Below are positions 25,116-33,855 of a stretch of DNA of 64,000 bases, piece by piece (position 1 is the stretch's first letter; each line of letters begins with the position of its first letter). Origin of the DNA: UBA1351 sp963677885 (GTDB lineage: Bacteria; Bacillota; Clostridia; Lachnospirales; Vallitaleaceae); assembly GCA_963677885.1 (NCBI GenBank), contig OY782500.1:1674001-1738000 (forward strand), read 5' to 3'. The notes under the pieces are model-generated. The model searched no databases, had not been told where the DNA came from, and worked only from the letters and a program-made list of their open reading frames with translations. The translations under genes were made by a program, and so were the position numbers.

Positions 25116-26000
25116 CTAATATTCATCGTTTCTGTTGATTACTTTGTTCTGTACGAATGTCATAATCAGAATCATTAGGAACAACAAAACAGCGGCAGCT
25201 GCGGCTTTTGGATATTTATTGGCATTATAGAATACATCGTATACATAGTAAACAATGGTTGATGCTGAATTGGCAGGTCCACCATTACCGAACAAACCAA
25301 TAACTTCTATATATGTCTTTAAGGAACCAATAACCGATACGATGGATATATAAGTAATGACCGGCATTAACTGTGGCAAGGTTACCCGTAGGAAAATCTG
25401 TACCGGATTGGCACCATCTACCTGGGCAGCCTCAAAATAGGTTTTGTCGATGTTGGAAATCCCCGCAAGGAAAACAACGATCTTGAAGGCCAAACCTGAC
25501 CATATACCAAAGATCATCAAAGATATCATGGCATAATTGGCATCACCCAACCAAGAAATCGACTGATCACTACCAAAGAATCTTAATAAATAGTTAAGCA
25601 CTCCATACTCAGAATGGAAGATAACCCTAAATGCAAGACCAATAGCCATTAAGTTGGTAACGTAAGGAACAAAATAGATGTTCTGAAAAATTTGCCACCC
25701 TTTAACCTTGGAATTAAGGAAGGCTGCAATAACCAAAGATATACCAATAGATACAGGTACAACAACTACGGTATACTTAAAGGTATTGATGACTGAAAGG
25801 AAAAACTTTGAGTCGTTCAATACAGAAAGATAATTCTTAAAACCAAAACCTGAACCGGTATGTTTAAAGATATTGTACTCAAGGAAAAAGCTCATATATA
25901 TCGATCGAAGCATGGGGTATATAACAAATACTGCTATTACCAGCAATGCTGGAAATAAAAATAAATAAGCTTTAAGATCGTCGCGTAACTTGTGTTTCAT
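25116..26000 (-). CDS. Sugar ABC transporter permease (UgpA/MalF-like)
   Basis: Six membrane segments, starting MKHKLRDDLKAYLFLFPALL, a usual opening for this group. The EAA loop is DKTYFEAAQVDGANPVQIF followed by LPQLMP. The start is ATG 26000 with AGGTGG 5 nt upstream; the longer reading would begin at a GTG inside that site. It is the first gene of the operon, with a 200-bp leader region to the histidine kinase stop. I see no clear riboswitch there. Confidence 0.9.
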   Translation of the reverse strand: MKHKLRDDLKAYLFLFPALLVIAVFVIYPMLRSIYMSFFLEYNIFKHTGSGFGFKNYLSVLNDSKFFLSVINTFKYTVVVVPVSIGISLVIAAFLNSKVKGWQIFQNIYFVPYVTNLMAIGLAFRVIFHSEYGVLNYLLRFFGSDQSISWLGDANYAMISLMIFGIWSGLAFKIVVFLAGISNIDKTYFEAAQVDGANPVQIFLRVTLPQLMPVITYISIVSVIGSLKTYIEVIGLFGNGGPANSASTIVYYVYDVFYNANKYPKAAAAAVLLFLMILIMTFVQNKVINRNDEY

Positions 26001-26209
26001 TAAATCCACCTACCCTATTATTTGTGCCTTTCTTACAAAAGCAAGGGACACTCTTTAATAGAATATCCCAACAGTATTATCTTAATATGAAATTAATGTA
26101 AAGTCTAGGGTCATTTTGCCTTAAAGCCATATATTTTTTTGTTTATTATGACACTTGCTGTAATTATGTCTTTACGTCATGACATCACAACAGTAATTTT
26201 TTCTAGTTT

Positions 26210-28018
26210 TCAGTCTATTTCAGGCAAAATTACGGTGAAAATTGTCCCACTTCCTTCATGACTGTCTACCATAATTCTACCTTTATGTAGATTGACAACT
26301 TCCTTAGCAATAGAAAGTCCCAATCCATGTCCCTCAATTTCTTTTCCACGACTCTTATCCACACGGTAAAACCTGGTGAAAATTGATTTCAGGTCCTCTT
26401 TAGGAATACCCTTGCCAGTATCCTCAATAGTAACCTCAATATAGCCTTTCTTTTTCTCTTTGATCTTCCTGGCTCCAATCATAACTTTTCCACCTTCATG
26501 GTTGTATTTAATGGCATTATCCACAAGAATGGAAATCAGGGAGTTAAGAAGCTGCTTGTCTCCATTGACTTTTAGGAAATCCTCTCGATCCAGTTCAATC
26601 TGGATTCCTTTTCTGGCTCCAATATGTTGATAGGAATCTCTATTGGCGTCTAACACTTGCCCCAGGTCCAGGGCTTCTTTACTGAACTTAGCAGTTCCTG
26701 CATCATATCTAGCCAGGTTTAAGAGCCTCTCCACCAAATCTTTCATCCGATTGGTTTCACTCCTGATACCTGTTACGACCTCCTTACCAAAGTCATCTTC
26801 AATCATACCACCTTCATCCAACGTATCACAGGAAAGAAGGACAACACTAATGGGAGTCCTAAGTTCATGGGATGCGTCTGCCAGAAATCTCTGCTTAGAA
26901 AAATAGGCTTCTTTAATAGGCTTAATCATACGGCCGGCAATCAAATAGCCAATACCTGCTGATGCAAGAATACCAAAGCCCAGGCTGGCAATCAGAATAA
27001 GCAGAAGATTATCAAGGGTCTGGTCCACAATACTTACATCCCGCCCAACTGTATAATACCCAACCGTTTCATTATCAAGGACAATCGGCAGCTTCTGCAT
27101 AATAAAAGCTACCTTGTCTGCCTCATCGACACGAAAAACTTCCGGCTGGTCCTTCACAGTCATGGATTTGGACTTTTCAGCCAGAATATCATTCCATTCA
27201 TTAAAGTCACTTTTCCATTTTAACAGGTTCCCATTGACGTCATAAATAAAGTAAAAGGAAAAGGCATCAAAGGTTCCCGGTATAATAAGCTCCTGACCAC
27301 CTGCCCCATATATTTCAGTTTCTGATTCCTGGGTCTGTGATAGGGCCATAAAAGGCCGGCCTAAAGGTCCTGCTGCTAGAGAACCAAATGGACTTCCACC
27401 ATAGCCGATGTCATCTGATTCGTCTTCTTCTTCGTCTTCTTCGTCTTTTTCATCCTCTACCTTTATTTCTTCTTCTTTGTCTTTTCCCCCTTCCTCCTGT
27501 TCTATCTCTTCTGTATCCTTTTTATCTTCTCCATCTTCTTTGTCTTCTGCATCTTCTGTATCTTCTACATCTTCTGTATCTTCTGTATCTTCTGTATCTT
27601 CTATCTCTTCTGTATCTTCTGACTCACTCGTGTTGTCAGAATCCTCAGTCCTGGTATCTTCTTGATTTTCCCTTATATCATCCTCTTGACTATCGCTATT
27701 TATATTCCTGTCATCCCTACTATCTTCCGAACTCTCATCACTGTCATCGTCTTTAGTTTCATGTTCCAAATAGATTTCAAAACCGGAGTATTCTCCGTCC
27801 TCAGGAATACCATCAATAAGGTGGTCTTCCTCTAGATAGGATTCTTCAATCCATTCTGTTTCTGAAATACTGGCAATCATCCGATTGGTTTCATCCAGAA
27901 TCTGGGACTCATTATACGCAGCCAAAACAAAATAAACGGCACTTGAACTGGCCACCAGTATAACCACAAGTATAAGACTGAAAACAAGGGCTAGGCGTAA
28001 TTGCATTCTTCTGAACAT
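26210..28018 (-). CDS. Sensor histidine kinase with long acidic repeat ectodomain
   Basis: A 602-residue kinase. TM1 is at about 10-33, followed by a 300-residue extracytoplasmic part and TM2 at about 340-362. The outer part holds a 110-residue Asp/Glu-rich stretch (about 90-203) with repeats of EDT/EDA/EDG. The kinase core is complete: H-box ASHELRTP, N-box DNAIKYN, G1 DTGKGIP and G2 GHGLGLS. Such acidic stretches can bind cations, so a metal-ion signal is plausible. The start is ATG 28018 with GGAGG 6 nt upstream; an in-frame start at 28048 would lie in the regulator gene. It is 1 bp after the response regulator. Targets are probably the two redox genes upstream. Confidence 0.88.
   Translation of the reverse strand: MFRRMQLRLALVFSLILVVILVASSSAVYFVLAAYNESQILDETNRMIASISETEWIEESYLEEDHLIDGIPEDGEYSGFEIYLEHETKDDDSDESSEDSRDDRNINSDSQEDDIRENQEDTRTEDSDNTSESEDTEEIEDTEDTEDTEDVEDTEDAEDKEDGEDKKDTEEIEQEEGGKDKEEEIKVEDEKDEEDEEEDESDDIGYGGSPFGSLAAGPLGRPFMALSQTQESETEIYGAGGQELIIPGTFDAFSFYFIYDVNGNLLKWKSDFNEWNDILAEKSKSMTVKDQPEVFRVDEADKVAFIMQKLPIVLDNETVGYYTVGRDVSIVDQTLDNLLLILIASLGFGILASAGIGYLIAGRMIKPIKEAYFSKQRFLADASHELRTPISVVLLSCDTLDEGGMIEDDFGKEVVTGIRSETNRMKDLVERLLNLARYDAGTAKFSKEALDLGQVLDANRDSYQHIGARKGIQIELDREDFLKVNGDKQLLNSLISILVDNAIKYNHEGGKVMIGARKIKEKKKGYIEVTIEDTGKGIPKEDLKSIFTRFYRVDKSRGKEIEGHGLGLSIAKEVVNLHKGRIMVDSHEGSGTIFTVILPEID
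27535..27616. repeat. 9-bp coding minisatellite in the kinase ectodomain
   Basis: About nine imperfect copies of GAAGATACA (minus strand), encoding EDT/EDV/EDA/EDK/EDG. Unit length is a multiple of 3, so copy-number change keeps the frame. Confidence 0.8.
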
Positions 28019-28019
28019 A

Positions 28020-28688
28020 TTACACCTCCATTTTATAACCAATACCACGAACGGTTACAATAACCTTATCTTTACACTTGGTATTGATTTTTTTGCGAAG
28101 GAGCCTGATATAGGCTTCCAGATTATTCTCGGTAATTTCTCCATCAATGCCCCAAACCCGGTCTATGATCGTAGCCCGGGTTATGGTCTTTCCTATATTC
28201 TCAAACAAAAGTTCAAAGAGGAGATATTCTTTTTTGGAAAAATCAAAGGCAGCTTCCTTGTAATAAGCTTTTTGCTGGGACCTGTCAATCTTAAAAGCCC
28301 CCTTGACCATCTCGTCTCTTCTTATAGACTTATTGGAACGACGTTCAAGGGCTCTTAACCTGGCCCGTAATTCACGAAACTCAAAGGGCTTTATCAGGTA
28401 ATCATCAGCTCCCGATTCCAGTCCGATAATCTTGTCATCCAGGGTATCTTTTGCCGTTAACATAAGAATACCACCTTCATATCCTCTAAGTCTCATTTCC
28501 TTACAGGCCTCGATACCATCCATTTCAGGCATCATCCAGTCCAAAATGATAATATCGTAGGTGTTCATAGACAGATAATCCAAGGCTTCCAGCCCATTTG
28601 TTGCATGATCCACCTCATATCCTTCTTTTTTAAGGAGATGTATCAGTAGTTTTGCAATTTTCACTTCATCTTCTGCCAATAAAATCAT
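28020..28688 (-). CDS. OmpR-family response regulator
   Basis: The receiver domain (1-115) has the acidic pocket in LLAEDEVKIA, the phospho-acceptor Asp in IIILDWMMPEMDG, Thr/Ser in MLTAKD, and Lys in YLIKPF. A winged-helix output domain (about 130-222) has GKTITRATIIDRVWG and the recognition helix in ENNLEAYIRLLRKKI. It is the partner of the histidine kinase 1 bp downstream. It probably controls the flavocytochrome and b5-like genes just upstream in the same direction, though no binding site could be proved. An extended -10 promoter lies before it. Confidence 0.92.
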   Translation of the reverse strand: MILLAEDEVKIAKLLIHLLKKEGYEVDHATNGLEALDYLSMNTYDIIILDWMMPEMDGIEACKEMRLRGYEGGILMLTAKDTLDDKIIGLESGADDYLIKPFEFRELRARLRALERRSNKSIRRDEMVKGAFKIDRSQQKAYYKEAAFDFSKKEYLLFELLFENIGKTITRATIIDRVWGIDGEITENNLEAYIRLLRKKINTKCKDKVIVTVRGIGYKMEV

Positions 28689-28728
28689 AGGATTACCCGC
28701 CTTTTTTAACTAAGTACTTTACTCCTTC

Positions 28729-28737
28729 ATTATACCA
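28729..28737 (-). promoter_or_regulatory. Extended -10 promoter element of the two-component genes
   Basis: TGGTATAAT on the minus strand with a poor -35 (TTGTCT, 15-nt spacing). It would give the regulator-kinase pair transcription independent of the upstream redox genes. Confidence 0.45.
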
Positions 28738-28773
28738 CAGCCTAAGATGAGACAAGTAGAGGATTCTCTTCCT

Positions 28774-29952
28774 TTAATCATCGTCCTCGTGGTCATCATC
28801 ATGGTCGTCGTCTTCATGGTCGTCGTCTTCATGGTCGTCGTCTTCATCGTACTCATGATCGTCATCGTAGTCATGATCGTCATCATCTATACTTTCCTCT
28901 TTTATAAGTGGACTGGTGGTGACCGGATTAGGGCTTACAGGATTGTTGATGTTAACATTACTTGATCCTGATGCACTATAGGTTCCAACAACCACTGCCA
29001 TGTCCAGTATCGACTGACTGTGAGGGGACCCTGCAAAGGCTGCTGTTAAATCCTGCCCTGCTTGAAGGCCGTGATGACTACCATTAGACCAGGCACCAAC
29101 ATCTGTTACATCATATACAATGCCGCCAACTGCAATATAAGCCCGGTTGCCGTTTCTTCCATCAAATCCTGCCAAGCTGGAGGAATTGAAAGTATTAGCT
29201 GTACTTGATGATGGACTTGTATTCTGGTTATTCTCTGCCTGGACTGTTACAGGATTCTGACTATTGCTTACATTGGTTCCTTGATCTACCGGACTAGTGG
29301 TACCTGTATCACCACCAGTGACCTGCTGACTTGCTGAGCTAACTGCATCAGCAGGAATTTGTTCAGCCTGTATATTTTCAGTCTGATCAGTGACATTTGT
29401 TCCATTTACAGTAGTCGTATTATTACTTGATGCATTTTGAGCTGAAGCACTATCAGCCGGGATAACCTCATCAACTAAAACACCGACTAATTCTGCATTG
29501 TTCAAAATGGAAGCTGAGTGAGGTGAACGGCTGAAAGCTTCAGTCAAATCATTACCTGCACTATAGCCATGGTGTTCACCGATTTTCCAAGCCAAAAGAC
29601 CGGATACATCATAAATATTACCATTTACAGCAATATAGGCCGGGTTGCCGTTTTTGCCATTATAGGCCGACAGTTGGTCCAAGGTCATCTGACCACTTGT
29701 ATCAGGGGTCAGCCCAGTACTTGCGGTCGTACTTGTGCTTATATTCGTGGCTGAATTTGCAGTGGATGCCAGCGTCTGAGGCTGGTCCAAAAAGCTAAAC
29801 AGGCCTTGAGGCTGACCTCCATCTGTCATGGCCACTTCTTTTGCAGGTATCCCTATTTGAGCAAATGTGTCAGTTACAATCCAAAAGACGATGGCAATAG
29901 ATGCCAGTATCAGCATACTCATCATTATTTTTCCGACTTTTTTAAATTTCAT
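28774..29952 (-). CDS. Exported protein with two cytochrome-b5-like heme domains and an Asp/His tail
   Basis: A signal anchor is at about 10-28. Two cytochrome-b5-like domains follow, at about 90-163 and 255-325. Each has a YIAV.G.IYDV core and two candidate heme-ligand His: GEHHGYSAG with RSPHSASI, and GSHHGLQAG with GSPHSQSI. Thr/Ser/Asn-rich linkers separate them. The last 45 residues are almost only Asp, His and Glu (DDDHEDDDHEDDDH), a likely metal-binding tail. Probable role: an extracytoplasmic electron carrier for the flavocytochrome encoded 18 bp upstream. AAGGAAG precedes ATG 29952. Heme binding follows from family knowledge; the metal role of the tail is inference. Confidence 0.82.
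   Translation of the reverse strand: MKFKKVGKIMMSMLILASIAIVFWIVTDTFAQIGIPAKEVAMTDGGQPQGLFSFLDQPQTLASTANSATNISTSTTASTGLTPDTSGQMTLDQLSAYNGKNGNPAYIAVNGNIYDVSGLLAWKIGEHHGYSAGNDLTEAFSRSPHSASILNNAELVGVLVDEVIPADSASAQNASSNNTTTVNGTNVTDQTENIQAEQIPADAVSSASQQVTGGDTGTTSPVDQGTNVSNSQNPVTVQAENNQNTSPSSSTANTFNSSSLAGFDGRNGNRAYIAVGGIVYDVTDVGAWSNGSHHGLQAGQDLTAAFAGSPHSQSILDMAVVVGTYSASGSSNVNINNPVSPNPVTTSPLIKEESIDDDDHDYDDDHEYDEDDDHEDDDHEDDDHDDDHEDDD
28777..28900. repeat. Coding tandem repeat for the Asp/His tail
   Basis: Imperfect 15-bp units (TCATGGTCGTCGTCT on the plus strand) encode DDDHE repeats at the C-terminus of the b5-like protein. Confidence 0.75.
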
Positions 29953-29970
29953 CTTTAACTTCCTTTCTAA

Positions 29971-31305
29971 TTACATGGCAAATGCTTCATAGTGTATATG
30001 TTCTTTATCAATACCCAAACTTTTTAGGGCCTTAAGGACACCTGTCATCATTTTTGATGGACCACAGATATAAAATCCTTTTCCTCTTAAGGTCCTATAG
30101 TCTAAATCAATATTTCTTTTGATCAGGTCTTTATCGATATAGCCTTTTTCTCCTTGACCTGACATGGTCTGGGAGTATACTGGGATTACTTTCGTATGGG
30201 ATAGGACCTGTGTAAGTCTAGCCAGCTCTTCTTTGAACAAAAATTCATCTTCACTACGAATGCCGTAGATCAAAGTCACCTGTCGTTCCGGTCTTGTTTC
30301 TGCCAAATGTCTCAGCATACTGATAAAAGGAGTAATCCCAATACCACCGGCTATAAAAACCAGTTCCCCATCTTCCTCATAGTTCAGGTATGAAAAAGAT
30401 CCGTATGGTCCTTCAATGGATACCTGATCGCCTGTCTTAATCAAATCCATCTCTCCCGTGAAATCACCAAGATTTTTAATGGCCAAACTTACTTCCCCTT
30501 TCTCTCTTGAGGAGGAAGTAAATGAAAAAGGATGTACTTCCTCCAAACCTGCCACTTTGATCCTAAAGAAACCGAACTGACCGGGCTTGTGGCGAAAATG
30601 CCGATAAAGGGGTTTCAGTTCAATTTCTCTGGCCGTCTTTGACAGGGTATGGACTCCAGAGACCTTCCAGGCATTCTCCCTGGAAATCCAGGGTTTCAAT
30701 AACTTATGGTAAGTATAAAAGAGAACAGCGGTTATAAAATAAAGGGTGTACATATTGGCAATCCATATATTTCCCTTGGCACTGGATGTCATCATCACAT
30801 GTATCTGAACAAAAATAAGTCCCACAAAAGAAAAGTTATGAAAGGTCTTCATGGATTCATACTTAAATACCTTCATTTTTCCCATCTGATTTCCAATCCA
30901 TTGAAAAGGCTTCATAACCCCCCAGTATTTACGGGTGTATACAACTGCAGATACCAGAGTCACAAGTGCAAATATATTAAGACCTGCACTTCCCATAAAG
31001 GTCATCAGTGATTGACCATAAATTTCCTCAAATATCCATTGGTGGCTTAGGGCCAGGCCAATAGATATGACAGCCATTCTTCCATGTACCTTGTAGATGG
31101 AATCAAATCCAATCCATCTGTCCAGAAATTTAGGCCTTGCTGACAAGATAAACTGCCAAACAAACCAGTTGTAGGCCATTACACCAACCATCATAGGTAT
31201 AAACATGGACCAAGAACTATATTTTAAAGGGCTGTTTAAGTAAAGAACCCGGATCATAATCATGGGTGATAAAAAATAAGTACCATAGAAAAATGCTTTT
31301 CTCAT
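29971..31305 (-). CDS. Ferric-reductase-type transmembrane flavocytochrome (FRE/NOX family)
   Basis: The N-terminal half has six or so membrane helices with two His pairs spaced for two stacked hemes (VHGRM...LSHQW, 14 apart; TFHNF...QIHVM, 13 apart). The C-terminal half is a ferredoxin-NADP-reductase module: the FAD-binding HPFSFTSSS, NAD-binding IAGGIGITPF and the CGPSKMM end. It would pass electrons from cytosolic NAD(P)H through FAD and heme to the outside, as in ferric reductases. The start is ATG 31305 with GGAGG 8 nt upstream. It is first in a run with the b5-like protein, regulator and kinase, which suggests a regulated extracytoplasmic electron pathway. Final acceptor unknown. Confidence 0.88.
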   Translation of the reverse strand: MRKAFFYGTYFLSPMIMIRVLYLNSPLKYSSWSMFIPMMVGVMAYNWFVWQFILSARPKFLDRWIGFDSIYKVHGRMAVISIGLALSHQWIFEEIYGQSLMTFMGSAGLNIFALVTLVSAVVYTRKYWGVMKPFQWIGNQMGKMKVFKYESMKTFHNFSFVGLIFVQIHVMMTSSAKGNIWIANMYTLYFITAVLFYTYHKLLKPWISRENAWKVSGVHTLSKTAREIELKPLYRHFRHKPGQFGFFRIKVAGLEEVHPFSFTSSSREKGEVSLAIKNLGDFTGEMDLIKTGDQVSIEGPYGSFSYLNYEEDGELVFIAGGIGITPFISMLRHLAETRPERQVTLIYGIRSEDEFLFKEELARLTQVLSHTKVIPVYSQTMSGQGEKGYIDKDLIKRNIDLDYRTLRGKGFYICGPSKMMTGVLKALKSLGIDKEHIHYEAFAM

Positions 31306-31371
31306 GTCTTGCACCTCCTTTAAGATAGTCTAATCATAAACTTCCTTTCTGAAAAGAAACTGAAAAAAGGC

Positions 31372-31403
31372 AAAAAAAAAAAGAATAATCCAAGATTATT
31401 CTT
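31372..31403 (-). terminator. Intrinsic terminator of the Opu-DUF169 operon, overlapping the stop codon
   Basis: Perfect 10-bp stem AAGAATAATC/GATTATTCTT (31381-31390, 31394-31403) followed on the minus strand by a run of T (nine or more). The DUF169 stop codon lies in the right arm. Confidence 0.85.
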
Positions 31404-32181
31404 CTCTTCTATAATAATATGCCTGAGATGCTTTCATCTGGCCTAACTCCTTAAGACCTAATTCCTCTAGTCTGTCCAAAATAAGGTCCTTGGACTGATC
31501 AGGTTCCACATGCTGGGCTGTTGCTCCCAGACCTTCCAATATCTTGTCTACCATATTAAAGGGGAAGGAAACCATCATAGTATGGTCCGGCCACTGACTT
31601 AAGAACCGGGTTCCTGAACACAGAAGTGAAATCGTCAGATCCTTGTCTGCTAATGGAAGGGCTGTTGATTCGAAGCAAATCCCGCACTGACCACTGATTT
31701 TCATATCTTTCTTAAAGCCGAAGCCATACGTATAGGCCTGGATTAACCGCATGGCCTGGTTAGGGTTACAGGCAAGAAGGATCAGGTCTGGTTGAAGACC
31801 TATTAAGTTGAGGGATCCTACCAGGACACCATAGTTGGGTCTTGTCACCGGTTGAACAGACCTGTGTTGAACCTCGGCAATGGCTTCATCTGCATACAAA
31901 CCGGATTGGTACCAGCCATCGATGCCTTCTTTTTCTTCATAATAGTCTTTTAAGCCAAGGATTCTAGCTGACGTATCACAGGAGAAATTAGGAAGGGCTG
32001 CCTTGGTCATATAGGAAGAACTTGCTTTTTTTATAAGCTGGCAATAAAAGGCTCTGCCTTTTCTTTCTTCTGCTTGGCACTGATCATATTCCACCTGGGT
32101 CTCCAAAAGTTTGACCCCTACCATATGATGGTCAAGTCCAAGATAGGCCTGAAAATATTGTTCGACTACTTTTATTTCCAT
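31396..32181 (-). CDS. DUF169 family protein
   Basis: A 261-residue soluble protein matching DUF169 in overall pattern: an early MVGVKLL segment, CQLIKKA, then NLIGLQPDLILLACNPNQAMRL (read in two parts), and a late SGQCGICFESTALP with a Cys pair. Function is not established for this family; some members occur in anaerobes with C1 or metal metabolism genes. It overlaps the upstream permease by 10 bp, so it is co-translated with the Opu-type transporter. That tight link is the best clue here and suggests handling of the imported compound. The gene ends in a strong terminator. Confidence 0.82.
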   Translation of the reverse strand: MEIKVVEQYFQAYLGLDHHMVGVKLLETQVEYDQCQAEERKGRAFYCQLIKKASSSYMTKAALPNFSCDTSARILGLKDYYEEKEGIDGWYQSGLYADEAIAEVQHRSVQPVTRPNYGVLVGSLNLIGLQPDLILLACNPNQAMRLIQAYTYGFGFKKDMKISGQCGICFESTALPLADKDLTISLLCSGTRFLSQWPDHTMMVSFPFNMVDKILEGLGATAQHVEPDQSKDLILDRLEELGLKELGQMKASQAYYYRREE

Positions 32182-32921
32182 TGATATCTGACCTCCATCC
32201 TATAGAAGAGCCTGTCCATGATCATAGCAATGAGAGCAACTGGAACAGTTCCCTTGAGAATCTGTATAGGCTCGCTGGAACGGATACCTGACACGATGGG
32301 AACTCCTAAACCACCGGCTCCAACTGCTGATCCTACGGTAGCAGCCGCAATATTGATAATCACTGAAGTTCTAACCCCTGCTATAATCATAGGCATAGCC
32401 AGAGGAAGTTCCACCTGTGCAAAAAGTTGGACCCGGTTCATGCCCATACCGATGGCGGCTTGACGAACGTCTTCATCCACTTCTTCAAGGCCCTTAAGGG
32501 TATTGGTAAGAATAGGTAAAAGTCCATAGATAACCAGAGCTGCAACAACAGGTTCAAAACCATAACCAAGTACCGGAACGAAAAGGGCCATAAGAGCCAC
32601 TGTAGGAAAGGTCGTACCAAAATCAGTCACCAACAGCATAAGGTCTTTAAGTTCCTTCAATCGATAAATATGTATTACCACACCAAGGGAAAAGGCAATC
32701 AAAAAGGAAGCCAAGGAAGACAAAAGTACCACCAGACCATATTCCAATGCCAATTCCCAAAGAGGTGCCCATTCAACAATTTCCTTACTGGTGGGCATAA
32801 GAACCCTCAACCAGGTCTCCACCTGATTAAAATTAAAAATAAAATAGATGAGCATGGCAAAAAGAAGTAACTCACCTGCAAAATACTTACTTAAGACCTG
32901 TCGATACTTCTTAAGCTTCAA
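32172..32921 (-). CDS. Osmoprotectant-type ABC permease (OpuCB/ProW-like)
   Basis: About six membrane segments. A BPD permease loop reads VRQAAIGMGMNRVQLFAQVELPLAMP, in the position of the EAA motif (quoted in part: GMGMNRVQLF, ELPLAMP). GGLGVPIVSGI follows, as in OpuC/ProW permeases. I set the start at the TTG at 32921, because GGAGG stands 8 nt upstream; the longer frame from 32957 runs through the end of the ATPase gene without a site. The gene overlaps the ATPase by 11 bp and DUF169 by 10 bp. It forms the channel with the larger permease in the same operon. Confidence 0.85.
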   Translation of the reverse strand: MKLKKYRQVLSKYFAGELLLFAMLIYFIFNFNQVETWLRVLMPTSKEIVEWAPLWELALEYGLVVLLSSLASFLIAFSLGVVIHIYRLKELKDLMLLVTDFGTTFPTVALMALFVPVLGYGFEPVVAALVIYGLLPILTNTLKGLEEVDEDVRQAAIGMGMNRVQLFAQVELPLAMPMIIAGVRTSVIINIAAATVGSAVGAGGLGVPIVSGIRSSEPIQILKGTVPVALIAMIMDRLFYRMEVRYQWK

Positions 32922-33855
32922 TAGCTTCACCTCCGAAATGACCGGCCAGGTCTCCAAAGGACAGAACTTTCACGCCTTGATCGGTACGAAGACCTATATG
33001 GTCCTGACCTTCTTCCAGCATGAGGGTCATAGCGTCCCTAAAAGTGGCCTGAGCTTCAAGAACAATCTTAGGCTGATATTCACCAACTACACCCTTGTCT
33101 AAAAGAATCTCCAAGGTGAATTTATCCAAAAGCTCATATACAAACTGATCACCAAAGAAGGATTTTGTTGATTCGCCCCCTTCTTTTGCCATGCCTTCCG
33201 GCTTTCCGTCAGCCAATATCTGACCATCATGGATAAGGATGAGACGGTCAGCCATTTTTACGGCTTCACTAATATCATGGGTAACAAAAATAACGGTTTT
33301 ACCCAGTTTCTTCTGTAAACCTACAAACTCCTGTTGAAGACGGGATCTGGTTATAGGGTCAAGGGCACCAAAGGGCTCATCCATAAGCAAAATATCAGGA
33401 TCTGCACCTAAGGCTCTAGCCACACCAATTCTTTGGGCTTCGCCACCGGACAACATGGAAGGTCTTTTGGATCCATAGCTTTCAGGTATACCCATCAATT
33501 CCATTAGCTCATCTACCCGCTTCTCAATACGCCTGTCATCCCATTTGAGAAGTTTGGGAACAACTGCTATATTTTGTCTAACGGTCATATGTGGGAAAAG
33601 ACCAACGCCCTGAATGGCATATCCAATCTGACGCCTTAGTTCTTCAGGTTTCAAGTCAGAAGACTTCCTGGAGTTGATAAAAATCTCACCTTCATCCGGC
33701 TCAATCAGTCGGTTAATCAGCTTTAACATAGTCGACTTACCGCAGCCTGATGGCCCCAGCAACATACATAACTCACCGGGATTAAATGTAATATCTATAT
33801 TTTTTAACACTTCCTGTTTATCATAGGATTTGTATATATGTCTAAGTTCAATCAT
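32911..33855 (-). CDS. Osmoprotectant-type ABC ATPase (OpuCA/ProV-like)
   Basis: Walker A is GPSGCGKST, signature MLSGGEAQRIG, Walker B ILLMDEPFGALD, and the H-loop is VTHDISE. The QIGYAIQGVGLFPHMTV segment is typical of the OpuCA group. After about residue 245 there is one shortened CBS-like part (TFRDAMTLMLEEGQDHIGL) rather than the full CBS pair of OpuCA, so ionic-strength regulation may be weakened or lost. The start at 33855 has GGAGG 6 nt upstream. It overlaps both neighbouring permease genes. Confidence 0.88.
   Translation of the reverse strand: MIELRHIYKSYDKQEVLKNIDITFNPGELCMLLGPSGCGKSTMLKLINRLIEPDEGEIFINSRKSSDLKPEELRRQIGYAIQGVGLFPHMTVRQNIAVVPKLLKWDDRRIEKRVDELMELMGIPESYGSKRPSMLSGGEAQRIGVARALGADPDILLMDEPFGALDPITRSRLQQEFVGLQKKLGKTVIFVTHDISEAVKMADRLILIHDGQILADGKPEGMAKEGGESTKSFFGDQFVYELLDKFTLEILLDKGVVGEYQPKIVLEAQATFRDAMTLMLEEGQDHIGLRTDQGVKVLSFGDLAGHFGGEAIEA

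Noticed and set aside
26010..26209. Riboswitch before the sugar transporter operon
   Set aside because: No conserved core was recognised; only a small GTCATGAC palindrome is visible.
27388..27756. Leucine-rich frames on the plus strand
   Set aside because: They are the complement of the Asp/Glu repeat region of the kinase; the composition is a mirror effect.
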